Source: Demequina gelatinilytica
GTDB taxonomy: Bacteria > Actinomycetota > Actinomycetes > Actinomycetales > Demequinaceae
Direction of reading: 5' to 3'
DNA: 64,000 bases
Assembly: GCF_000971115.1 (NCBI RefSeq)
Contig: NZ_BBLV01000002.1
Span: 186,001 to 250,000 of the forward strand
Under the pieces are notes generated by a model that saw only the letters and a program-made list of their open reading frames with translations, ran no database searches and was not told the DNA's origin. Shown piece by piece: positions 51,110-58,857 of the stretch; the first letter of the stretch is position 1; every line of letters starts with the position of its first letter. The position numbers were made by a program, and so were the translations under genes.

Positions 51110-53041
51110 TCACCTCACGATCCATCGGCCGCTCGCATCCACGAAGTCCGCGAGCGTGGGCAGGCGGTCGACCTCGCGATCGGCAGCCGGGTGCGCCGCG
51201 AGCAGCGCCGCGGTGTAGGGGTGGTGGGGGCTCTCGAAGAGCGAGAACACGTCGTTCACCTCGAGCAGCTCTCCGTGATAGAGGATCGCGACCCGGTCGC
51301 AGGACTCGGCCGCGACCCCCAGGTCGTGCGTGATGTTCACCACCGCCATGCCCAGCCGCTCTCGGAGGTCGAGGACCAGGTCGAGCACCTGGCTCTGGGT
51401 GGTGACGTCGAGCGCCGAGGTCGCCTCGTCGAGGATGAGGACGTCGGGTTCGCCGGCGAGCGCGATGGCGATGGCGACGCGCTGGGCCATCCCTCCGGAG
51501 AACTGGTACGGGTACTGGCCCAGGCGGGTCGTGGCGTCCTTGACGCCGACCATGTCGAGCAGCTCCGCCGCGCGATCGCGCGCGGCCGCCTTCGACATCC
51601 CGTGGTGGATCCGCAGCGGGTCGACAAGCTGGTGCCCCACCGTATGCACGGGCGACAGGTTCGCCTGCGGGTTCTGGAAGACGGCGCCGAGCCTCCTGCC
51701 GCGGATCTCCCGCATCTCCCGGTCGCCGCGTCCCACCAGCTCGTCGCCGGCGAGCTCCACCGAGCCGCGGTCCACGCGCACACCTGCGGGCAGCAGCCCC
51801 AGGATCGACTTCGCGAGCATCGACTTGCCGGAGCCGGACTCGCCGAGCAGCCCCATCACCTCGCCGCGCCCGACCGTGAGCGACACGTCGCTGACGAGCG
51901 GCACCACCTCGCCGTCGGGGCGGTCCGCGACGATCGACACGCCGCGGACCGACAGCACGGGGTCGGGGTGCGCCGACGTGGTCGCGAGCGCCTCACGGGT
52001 CGCGAACGGGAAGGCCACGGCGATCGCCGCATCGTCCCGCGCCTCGGGCGTGCCCTCGCGCGCCTCGGCGTCGCGGCGCGCCTGCTCGACCTCGGCCAGC
52101 GTGGGCGCCTGAAGGCGCGCGGCCTTCCGCGCCGCCTTGCGGACCTTCCTGGTCGATCGCGCGCCGGACAGGGCGTCGTTGATGCCGTCGCCCAGGAGGT
52201 TGAAGGCGAGCACGGTCAGGACGATCGCGATGCCCGGGGGCAGGGCCATCAGCGGGTGGTCGACCTGATGCTCCGCTGCCGTGCGGAGCATGCCGCCCCA
52301 CGAGGGCTGGTCGTCGGGAAGCCCGAGCGCGAGGAACGACAACGCCGCCTCGACCTTGATGGCGTTGCCCAGGAACACCGCGGCCTGCACGGCCAGCGGA
52401 CCGGCGAGGTTGGGCAGCACCTGCCCGAAGATGATCTGACGGTTGCGCAGCCCGGTCACGTGCGCGGACTCGACGTAGAGCTTCTTGCGCTCCGCGAGCG
52501 TGATCGCGCGGACCATGCGGCCGAAGTTCATGGAGAAGATGAGGCCGATCGCGAAGATGAGGATCCACACCCCGCGCCCGAGGATCGCGATGACCACGAA
52601 GCCCACCATGATGCCGGGGAAGGCGTCCGCGAGGTCCATCACCCGCGAGCCCAGGCGGTCGTACCAGCCGCCCTTGTAGCCCAGGACCAGCCCGAAGGGC
52701 ACCCCGATGAGCATCGCGACCAGGACGGATCCTCCCGCGACCACCAACGCCGTGCGCGCGGCGAAGATCAGCTGGCTGAGGATGTCGTGACCCAGCTCGT
52801 CGGTTCCGAGGAGATGATCGGCCGTCGGGCCGGAGAGCACCTGGGTGAAGTCGGTGTCGTCGGGCGCGTACGGCGCGAGGACCGGGGCGAACGCCGCCAC
52901 GAGCCCGATGAGGGCGACCATGATGATCGCCGCCAGCGTCACCGGCTGGTGGCGGAGGCGTCGCCATGCCTGGCGCGGACCGGCGGCCTGCTTGGCGGTC
53001 GGGGTCGAAGAGGCCGCGGGGCCCACGGTGGAGACGGTCAT
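51110..53041 (-). CDS. Fused ABC permease (DppC) and ATPase (DppD)
   Basis: This 643-residue fusion has residues about 25-310 as a DppC-type permease with six hydrophobic segments and the EAA loop (YVESAHVTGLRNRQIIFGQV). Residues about 320-395 form a charged linker and 400-643 an ATPase with GESGSGKS, FSGGMAQRV and VLILDEATSALD. Such permease-ATPase fusions are known in actinobacterial nickel/peptide transporters. The ATGA overlap with the DppB gene implies coupled translation. The importer therefore has one separate permease, one fused permease-ATPase and one separate ATPase. Confidence 0.92.
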   Translation of the reverse strand: MTVSTVGPAASSTPTAKQAAGPRQAWRRLRHQPVTLAAIIMVALIGLVAAFAPVLAPYAPDDTDFTQVLSGPTADHLLGTDELGHDILSQLIFAARTALVVAGGSVLVAMLIGVPFGLVLGYKGGWYDRLGSRVMDLADAFPGIMVGFVVIAILGRGVWILIFAIGLIFSMNFGRMVRAITLAERKKLYVESAHVTGLRNRQIIFGQVLPNLAGPLAVQAAVFLGNAIKVEAALSFLALGLPDDQPSWGGMLRTAAEHQVDHPLMALPPGIAIVLTVLAFNLLGDGINDALSGARSTRKVRKAARKAARLQAPTLAEVEQARRDAEAREGTPEARDDAAIAVAFPFATREALATTSAHPDPVLSVRGVSIVADRPDGEVVPLVSDVSLTVGRGEVMGLLGESGSGKSMLAKSILGLLPAGVRVDRGSVELAGDELVGRGDREMREIRGRRLGAVFQNPQANLSPVHTVGHQLVDPLRIHHGMSKAAARDRAAELLDMVGVKDATTRLGQYPYQFSGGMAQRVAIAIALAGEPDVLILDEATSALDVTTQSQVLDLVLDLRERLGMAVVNITHDLGVAAESCDRVAILYHGELLEVNDVFSLFESPHHPYTAALLAAHPAADREVDRLPTLADFVDASGRWIVR

Positions 53042-53982
53042 GAGGGCCTCGCCTGGGGGTTGATGAGGCCGTAGCCGATGTCGATGAGCAGGTTGACGCC
53101 GATCACCAGGGTCGCGGTGAGCAGGACCACGCCCTGCACCACGGGGAAGTCCTGGCCGATGACGCTGGTGAGCATGAGGCTCCCCAGGCCGGGGAAGGAG
53201 AACACCTTCTCGATCACGAAGCTGACGCCGATCAGGATCGCGAACGTGACACCGGTCGCCGCGAGCACCGGCACCATCGCGTTCTTGACCCCGTACCGGT
53301 AGAGGATCTTCCAGCGGGGGACGCCGGCCGCGATCAGCGTGTCCGTGTACGGGGACGCGAGCGACCTCACCATGGCGGCGCGGGTCTGGCGCGCGATGAT
53401 CGCGCCTCCGGTGAGCCCCAGCGTGAGCGACGGCAGGATCAGCCCGCGCAGCCACAGCAAGGGGTCCTCGCTGAACGGCACCCAGCCGACGATCGGGAGC
53501 CATCCGAGCCACGCGGCGAACACGGTCGTGAGGATCATGCCCAGCCAGAACTCCGGCACCGCGATCCCGAACACCGTGCCGCCTGTCAGCACGCGGTCGG
53601 TGGTGGTGCCGGGGCGGGTGCCGGTGATGACACCGACACCCACCCCGACCACGATCGCGACCACCAGGCCGCCGAAGATCATCGAGAGCGTCGCGGGGAG
53701 CCGCTGCGCGAGCATGTCCGTGACCGGGAGCCCGGAACGGTACGCCGTCCCCAGGTCGCCGTGGAGCATCCCGCCGAACCATTCGACGAACCGCTCCGTG
53801 ACCGGTCGGTCGAGGCCGAGCTGAGACTCGACCTGCGCGATCGACTCCGGTGTCGCGGACACCCCCAGGATCGCGGCCGCCGGGCTCCCGGGCACCAGGT
53901 AGGTGAGCGAGAACACGATGATCGAGACCACCAGCAGCTGCGGCAGGGCGAACCCCAACCGGTAGAGGACGAGCTTCCCCAT
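53038..53982 (-). CDS. Peptide-type ABC transporter permease (DppB-like)
   Basis: This 314-residue membrane protein has the N-terminal helix typical of DppB (RLGFALPQLLVVSIIVFSLTYL), the extracytoplasmic loop with LGLDRPVTERFVEWF and six transmembrane segments. Its EAA motif lies in YTDTLIAAGVPRWKILYRYG. It pairs with the DppC part of the protein at 51110 and lies 35 bases downstream of the binding-protein gene. Confidence 0.93.
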   Translation of the reverse strand: MGKLVLYRLGFALPQLLVVSIIVFSLTYLVPGSPAAAILGVSATPESIAQVESQLGLDRPVTERFVEWFGGMLHGDLGTAYRSGLPVTDMLAQRLPATLSMIFGGLVVAIVVGVGVGVITGTRPGTTTDRVLTGGTVFGIAVPEFWLGMILTTVFAAWLGWLPIVGWVPFSEDPLLWLRGLILPSLTLGLTGGAIIARQTRAAMVRSLASPYTDTLIAAGVPRWKILYRYGVKNAMVPVLAATGVTFAILIGVSFVIEKVFSFPGLGSLMLTSVIGQDFPVVQGVVLLTATLVIGVNLLIDIGYGLINPQARPS

Positions 53983-54017
53983 CGAACGACTCTCCTAGCT
54001 CTTCGGCGACGCGTGCA

Positions 54018-55592
54018 TCAGGACCCTGCGGGTCGCAGGTCGCGGTAGTTGATGAGCACCGTCTCGTACGGCTGGCTCGGCGCCGCGGCGCCGGAGACGG
54101 TCTCCTCGTTCACCGCGACCAGCTCGCTGGAGACGATGTGCGCGCAGGTCAGCGCCTCGTCGGCGATGATCTTGGTCACCTCCGCCCACAGCGCATCGGC
54201 CTCGTCGCCGCTGCCCGCCGCGATGGCGGCATCGGCCGCCGCCTTGAGCTCGTCGGACTCGACGCCCGACGGGTTGCCCGGGGCATCGGCGGCGAACCAG
54301 GAGCTGTACCAGTCGTACGGCGTGAGCTCGTCGTTGGACCCGAGACCGATCGGGTAGGCGCCGGAGTTCCACTCGGAGAAGTACTGCGGCGGCGGGGCCT
54401 CCTGGACCGTGAGGTTGAAGCCGAGCTCGCCCATCTGGTCCGCGTAGACCTGGATCTGGCGCGTGTTGAACACCGTCGACATCCAGTCGCCCGCGACCAC
54501 CGGGCTGCCGGCGGAGGCGTAGAGCTCCTCGGCCTTCGCGAGGTCGTGCATGTAGCCCGTGACCTCGGGGTTGTAGCCGGGCTCACCCTCGGCGAAGTGC
54601 TGCGTCGCGACCGTGACATCCGCATCGAGGTCGGCGATCACCTGGGTGTCGATCGCGTAGCACGCGGCCTGCCGCACCGCGACGTCCTCGAACATGCCTC
54701 CCGGGCCGCGGTCGAAGAACATCGGGTTGTTGCGGATCGCCGGATAGTCGATCATGAGGAAGCTGCCCGAGGACTCGAAGGTGCTCTGCTGGTCCAGCTC
54801 CGTGTCGGTGATGTCGATCTCGCCGTTCACCATCGCGGTCGTCGCGGCGTTGTCCTCCTGGATCGCGAACAGCTGCACGGTCTCGAACCCCGGCGCCTCG
54901 CCCCAGTAGCCCGGGAAGGCGGCGAAGGCCATGCGCGTGCCCGCGATCGAGGCAGCCTCGTCGTAGGCCCACGGCCCCGTGCCCACCGGCGCCTGCGCGA
55001 TGGTGCCGGCCTCGATCGCGGCCGGGCTCGCCATGGGCGCCGCACGCGTCGAGAGCGTGGTCAGCAGCGACGGCGTGGGCTGCGCGAGGTTGAGCGTGAC
55101 GGTGAGGTCGTCGACGACGTCGATCGAGGTGATGACCTGGAACGGCCCGGCGTACGGGCCGGGGGTGCTCTGGATCGTCTCGAGGTTGACCTTGACAGCC
55201 TCGGCGTCGAACGGCGTGCCGTCGTGGAAGGTCACGCCCTCCTGGAGGTGCAGCGTCAGCGCCTGGTCGGTCTGATCCCAGCTCTCCGCGAGCATCGGCA
55301 GCACCTCGCCGCCCTCGCCCAGCTGGGTGAGGTTCTCGTACGGGACGCGCATGTAGCCCGCCTCCATCTCGGCCCCGGGCGCCCAGCTCTCGGGGAAGCC
55401 TCCCCAGTTGGCGCGCAGCACGGAGCCGGCGACCTGGCCTTCCCCGGACGCGGCCGTGGCGGCGGCGGTGGCGCCGTCGGTCCCGGACTCGGCAGGCTCG
55501 GCGCCGTCGTCGCCGCCGCTGCACGCCGCGAGGGTGAGGGCCAGGATGGTCGCCGGTACTGCCGCTCGCACAAGGCGAGTGTGCTTCTTCAT
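54018..55592 (-). CDS. Substrate-binding lipoprotein, SBP_bac_5 family (DppA-like)
   Basis: This 524-residue lipoprotein has the lipobox LTLAAC (Cys23), a Gly/Ala/Ser/Glu-rich linker, and a peptide/nickel-binding-protein fold. Typical stretches are LHLQEGVTFHDGTPFDAEAV, VGTGPWAYDE and VRQAACYAID. The family binds peptides, but also opines, sugars and aromatic conjugates. The substrate here is unknown, and the catabolic neighbours suggest an amide- or ester-linked compound. It is the first gene of the operon running to 48826. Confidence 0.92.
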   Translation of the reverse strand: MKKHTRLVRAAVPATILALTLAACSGGDDGAEPAESGTDGATAAATAASGEGQVAGSVLRANWGGFPESWAPGAEMEAGYMRVPYENLTQLGEGGEVLPMLAESWDQTDQALTLHLQEGVTFHDGTPFDAEAVKVNLETIQSTPGPYAGPFQVITSIDVVDDLTVTLNLAQPTPSLLTTLSTRAAPMASPAAIEAGTIAQAPVGTGPWAYDEAASIAGTRMAFAAFPGYWGEAPGFETVQLFAIQEDNAATTAMVNGEIDITDTELDQQSTFESSGSFLMIDYPAIRNNPMFFDRGPGGMFEDVAVRQAACYAIDTQVIADLDADVTVATQHFAEGEPGYNPEVTGYMHDLAKAEELYASAGSPVVAGDWMSTVFNTRQIQVYADQMGELGFNLTVQEAPPPQYFSEWNSGAYPIGLGSNDELTPYDWYSSWFAADAPGNPSGVESDELKAAADAAIAAGSGDEADALWAEVTKIIADEALTCAHIVSSELVAVNEETVSGAAAPSQPYETVLINYRDLRPAGS

Positions 55593-55735
55593 GGTGCTGC
55601 TCCCGTCTTCGCTCCATTGCGAATTCCGACGCACGTCGTCGTGCGCCTCCCCTCGGCAGGCCCGGTGCCCGATGCGGGAAGGGCCAGGGGTGGCCCGCTC
55701 CCATATCCGACGGCAGCCAGGTTCTGCCTCGTGTG

Positions 55736-55755
55736 CGAAATCGTATGCGGTTTCG
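55736..55755 (-). promoter_or_regulatory. Candidate GntR operator of the transporter operon
   Basis: CGAAATCG and CGGTTTCG form an 8-bp inverted repeat with one mismatch around TATG. The core TCGTATGCGG resembles the site upstream of the GntR gene (46731-46748). Confidence 0.5.
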
Positions 55756-55824
55756 TCGAGGATCGCCAGACCTTCGACAAGGGACCAAGGTCCCGGTTCG
55801 GTAAAGACCCGTCCGGGCCCCCTG

Positions 55825-55925
55825 CCGGACGGCGCGCACGGAGCCGTTCCCGACACGCCGGCCGCGAGCCGCGCATCGTCCCCGCCCCACGGCGTGCCGC
55901 CGCGGGATCCGTGCGGACCGTCCGG
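55825..55925. repeat. Intergenic palindromic repeat, member C
   Basis: The outer arms 55825-55842 and 55908-55925 match at 16 of 18 positions. The centre repeats the core of member A: CCCGACACGCCGGCCG, GCGCATCGTCCCC and GCGGGATCCGT in the same order. It lies 10 bp from the stop of the amidohydrolase gene. Confidence 0.65.
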
Positions 55926-55935
55926 CGCGGGGGCA

Positions 55936-56982
55936 TCAGACCGGCAGCCCGAACATCTTCTTGGCGTTGCCGAACAGGATCGCCTCGCGGTCCGCGTCGG
56001 AGATGTCGAGCTGGTTCCTGACGAAGTCCACGCCCTGGCTCATCCACGAGTAGAAGACCGGGAAGCTCGAGCCGAACATGTAGTGGTCCGCGCCGTTGAT
56101 GCGCAGCGCGGCCTCGACCTGCTCCTTGCCCCACGAGTGGGGGTGCGTCATGTCGAAGAAGATGTTGTTCTCGAGGTACCTCTTGATCGCCTCGCCGCCG
56201 GTCGGGTCGAGCCGCTGCATCGCCTCCGCCTTCGGAGGACGATGCGGCGTCAGCAGCGCGGTGTTGGCGAACCAGTTGCCGCCGAACATGGTGTGCGTGA
56301 ACCTGAGGTTCGGGAACCTGTCGAACATGCCGGAGAACAGCTCGCGACCCACGGCCGTCGCCTGATCCTGGATCCGCCCGAACTCCCGGCGGAAGTTGGT
56401 GTAGTCGATGATCGAGCGCCATTCCACCGGCAGCGGGGTGTGATGGACGATGACCGGCACCTTCAGCTCGTCGATGACGGACAGGTACTCCTCGAAGGCC
56501 TCGTCGTCGAGGTAGAGCTGCCCGTAGTGGCACGCGAGCTGGACCGCGACGGCGCCGTTGTCGAGGCACCGCTTGAGCTCGTCGATGTTGGCCTGACCGC
56601 CCCACGGCGGCACGCATGCGGTCGAGAAGAGGCGGCCTCCCGACTTCTGGACGATCTCGTGGGCGTTGTCGTTGACGGCCTTGCAGGTGTCGAGGCGCAG
56701 CCACTCCTGCCACACCGGCACGCGCATGATGCCGTAGTCGACGCCGGCCTCGTCCATCGCGCGGAGCTTGGCGTCGACCGAGTAGTCGCCCTCGACGTAG
56801 TTGAGGTTCTGGTAGCCGCGGGGCTTCTCGAGGATGAGCTGCTTGCGACCGTCCTCCATCTCCTTGACGGTCGCGATCTCCCCGAAGCCTCGCGGCGCGG
56901 TCGAGAGGAACCCGTCGAGCATCGTCGGGTTGTCGAAGAGGTCCTCGGGAAGGTGGTGGATGTTGATATCGATGACTGGCAT
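55936..56982 (-). CDS. Amidohydrolase-2 (ACMSD/LigW-like) protein with altered active site
   Basis: This 348-residue TIM-barrel protein belongs to the family that contains ACMS decarboxylase, 5-carboxyvanillate decarboxylase and related metal-dependent enzymes. The N-terminal D-x-H-x-H motif reads DINIH, so the first metal His is Asn7. VIVHHTP (H180) and FTHTMFGG (H230) are kept. The catalytic/metal Asp of the usual FGSDxP motif is Ser306 in FGSSFP. The protein is otherwise well formed, so it may use metal differently or catalyse a different reaction. It is divergent from the MarR gene at 57325. Confidence 0.83.
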   Translation of the reverse strand: MPVIDINIHHLPEDLFDNPTMLDGFLSTAPRGFGEIATVKEMEDGRKQLILEKPRGYQNLNYVEGDYSVDAKLRAMDEAGVDYGIMRVPVWQEWLRLDTCKAVNDNAHEIVQKSGGRLFSTACVPPWGGQANIDELKRCLDNGAVAVQLACHYGQLYLDDEAFEEYLSVIDELKVPVIVHHTPLPVEWRSIIDYTNFRREFGRIQDQATAVGRELFSGMFDRFPNLRFTHTMFGGNWFANTALLTPHRPPKAEAMQRLDPTGGEAIKRYLENNIFFDMTHPHSWGKEQVEAALRINGADHYMFGSSFPVFYSWMSQGVDFVRNQLDISDADREAILFGNAKKMFGLPV

Positions 56983-57324
56983 GGGGACTTCCGTTCGTGA
57001 GAGGTGAGGGTGGGGGCGACCGCGCGACGATGCGCGGCGCGGGCTCACCTCGACGGCGGGGCCAGGTTCCGGCCGGGATGGACCGCCCTCCGGCGGGCGG
57101 GGCGCAGCCGCCCGGCCTGCGCGGCGGCGGCATGTGCTGTCACGGTGTCCTCCATTGGACTCCAGCGGGCGAGGGGGACGGCGGCCGCGACCGTGCGACG
57201 CCTCCCCCGAGGTGCGGCCATGGTAGCCACAATGATTCAGCAAGGTAAAGCACTTTGATGAAGCATCCTTCACCATCCTGCGGACCCGCCTGATAGCGTG
57301 CCGCCCAGAGTTCAAGGAGGAGCC
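56983..57324. promoter_or_regulatory. Divergent promoter with MarR-type dyads
   Basis: The AT-rich part at 57230-57280 holds AAAGCACTTT (57247-57256) and TGAAG-CATC-CTTCA (57259-57272), two dyads suitable for a MarR dimer controlling both the amidohydrolase and the regulator. The rest of the region is GC-rich, with one GACGATGC octamer near 57025 and no gene. Confidence 0.5.
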
Positions 57325-57867
57325 ATGGAGCCGCAGCCCGGCGCCGCGAGCCCGGACCCGGCGCGCCTCGAGGAGGCGACCGAGTTCGCCGAGTCGATGG
57401 CCTCGCTGTGGGCGCTGTCCACCTACATCTCGCGCACCACCGCCGGGCTCCCCACCCTCCCGCAGGCCCAGGCGAGCGCCCTCCGGAGGATCATGGCCGC
57501 GGACCCCGACGGCCTCACGCCGTCCGATCTCGCGACCGCGATGGGCGTGTCGCGCGCGATGGTGAGCGACCACATCCGGCGCCTCGAGGGCCACGGCCTG
57601 GTGGTCCGACGGCGCTCGGAGGGCGACGGACGCTCGGTCATCGTCTCGGGAACCGACCTGGGCCGCCACGTCCACCGGTCGTTCCACTCGGGCATCGCGC
57701 TCGCGATGGCGGAGGCGTTCTCGATGCTGCCCAAGCGCGACCTCGAACGCCTCGCTCGCGCCGCGGGCACCTTCGAGCAGCTGCAGGCGAACCTCACCGC
57801 GATCGCGGACCGCGTGGGCGCCGCCGGCGAGGCGGCCGAGGGGCGCATCGCGGCACCGCGCCGCTGA
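57325..57867 (+). CDS. MarR-family transcriptional regulator
   Basis: This 180-residue winged-helix protein has the MarR core LTPSDLATAMGVSRAMVSDHI, then RRLEGHGLVVRRRSEGDGR with the wing Asp and Arg. A strong AAGGAGGAG site lies six bases before ATG. It is divergent from the amidohydrolase and heads the run of catabolic genes. MarR proteins in such positions usually release DNA on binding an aromatic acid or its CoA thioester. Confidence 0.9.
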   Translation: MEPQPGAASPDPARLEEATEFAESMASLWALSTYISRTTAGLPTLPQAQASALRRIMAADPDGLTPSDLATAMGVSRAMVSDHIRRLEGHGLVVRRRSEGDGRSVIVSGTDLGRHVHRSFHSGIALAMAEAFSMLPKRDLERLARAAGTFEQLQANLTAIADRVGAAGEAAEGRIAAPRR

Positions 57868-57899
57868 GCTCCCGCCCCACCGGGCGGGACCTTCGCCTC

Positions 57900-57923
57900 A
57901 TCACACTTGAAATCGTGTGTGAT
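57900..57923 (+). promoter_or_regulatory. Inverted repeat before the catabolic operon
   Basis: ATCACAC (57900-57906) and GTGTGAT (57917-57923) are perfect 7-bp arms with a 10-base spacer, in an AT-rich stretch about 125 bases before the dienelactone hydrolase start. It is a candidate operator for the operon 58049-64000. Confidence 0.5.
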
Positions 57924-58048
57924 ATCTCGTACGCTCGCACCACGCTTCAGAGTCGAGCGTGTCCGCACGAGCCGGAAGGGCAGGATCGCCCTCCTCCGCC
58001 GCTCGGCGTCGCCTCGGCCTCCGGACCCCGACGGAAGGAACGCGGCGC

Positions 58049-58798
58049 ATGACCACCCTGGTCTCGAGAGACGTCGAGTACTCGCATGACGGCACCCGCA
58101 TGCTCGGGCTGCTCCTTGCGCCCGAGGACGCCGCGGCCCGGCCGGGCGTGGTCCTGTTCCACGATGCGTTCGGCCTGGGCGAGGACATGATCGCCATCGC
58201 CGCACGCATCGCTCGGCTCGGGTTCTCCGTGTTCGCGGCGGACGTGTGGGGCGACCGCCTCACCCCGACCGAGGAGGGCCAGATCGGTCCGCTCATCGGC
58301 GGCATGGCGGGCGACCGCGAGCGCTGGCTCGGCCGCGTGTCCGCCGCGCACACCGCCGCCGCGGCCCAGCCCGAGGTCGACGGCGACACGCTCGTCTCGA
58401 TGGGCTACTGCTTCGGCGGGTCGAGCGCGCTCGAGCACCTGCGCGCCGGCGGCGCCGTGCGCGGCGTGATCGCGATCCACGCGGGCCTCGACCTGCTCTC
58501 ACCGGGTTGGGAGTCCGCGCACTTCGGGACCCGCGTGCTCGTGTGCACGGGCGCGGACGACCCGATGGCGACCGCCGAGCAGCGCGCCGCGCTCGAGGCC
58601 GCGATGTCGGCCTCCGGCATCGACTGGGAGCTCGACCTCTACGCCGACACACGTCACGCCTTCACCAACCCGAGGTCGCAGTTCTCCCCCATGCCTGAGG
58701 TCGTCGCCTACAACCCCCGCAGCGCGGCACGTGCATGGGCCGCGACCGAGAGGTTCCTCGCCGAGCTCGTCCGCGAGCCGGAGCACGCGACCCCCTGA
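58049..58798 (+). CDS. Dienelactone hydrolase family protein
   Basis: This 249-residue alpha/beta hydrolase has the nucleophile elbow MGYCFGGSSA (Cys), the acid in CTGADDPM and the base in DTRHAF, the Cys-Asp-His triad of dienelactone hydrolases. The N-terminal PGVVLFHDAFGLGEDM matches the family oxyanion region. GGAAGGA lies nine bases before ATG. It may open a lactone or hydrolyse an ester during aromatic breakdown. It is the first structural gene after the MarR gene, 60 bp before the monooxygenase gene. Confidence 0.9.
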   Translation: MTTLVSRDVEYSHDGTRMLGLLLAPEDAAARPGVVLFHDAFGLGEDMIAIAARIARLGFSVFAADVWGDRLTPTEEGQIGPLIGGMAGDRERWLGRVSAAHTAAAAQPEVDGDTLVSMGYCFGGSSALEHLRAGGAVRGVIAIHAGLDLLSPGWESAHFGTRVLVCTGADDPMATAEQRAALEAAMSASGIDWELDLYADTRHAFTNPRSQFSPMPEVVAYNPRSAARAWAATERFLAELVREPEHATP

Positions 58799-58857
58799 CA
58801 CCACAGGTTCGCTCGCGCGCCGCCCCGGGGCGCGGGTCACGAGAAGAAGAGGACACC

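Larger units (their letters stand above)
55593..55935. other. Intergenic region with dppA operator and repeat C
   Basis: These 343 bp hold the ribosome-binding region and promoter of the binding-protein gene, the inverted repeat at 55736-55755 and palindromic repeat C (55825-55925). Nothing coding is visible. Confidence 0.55.
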
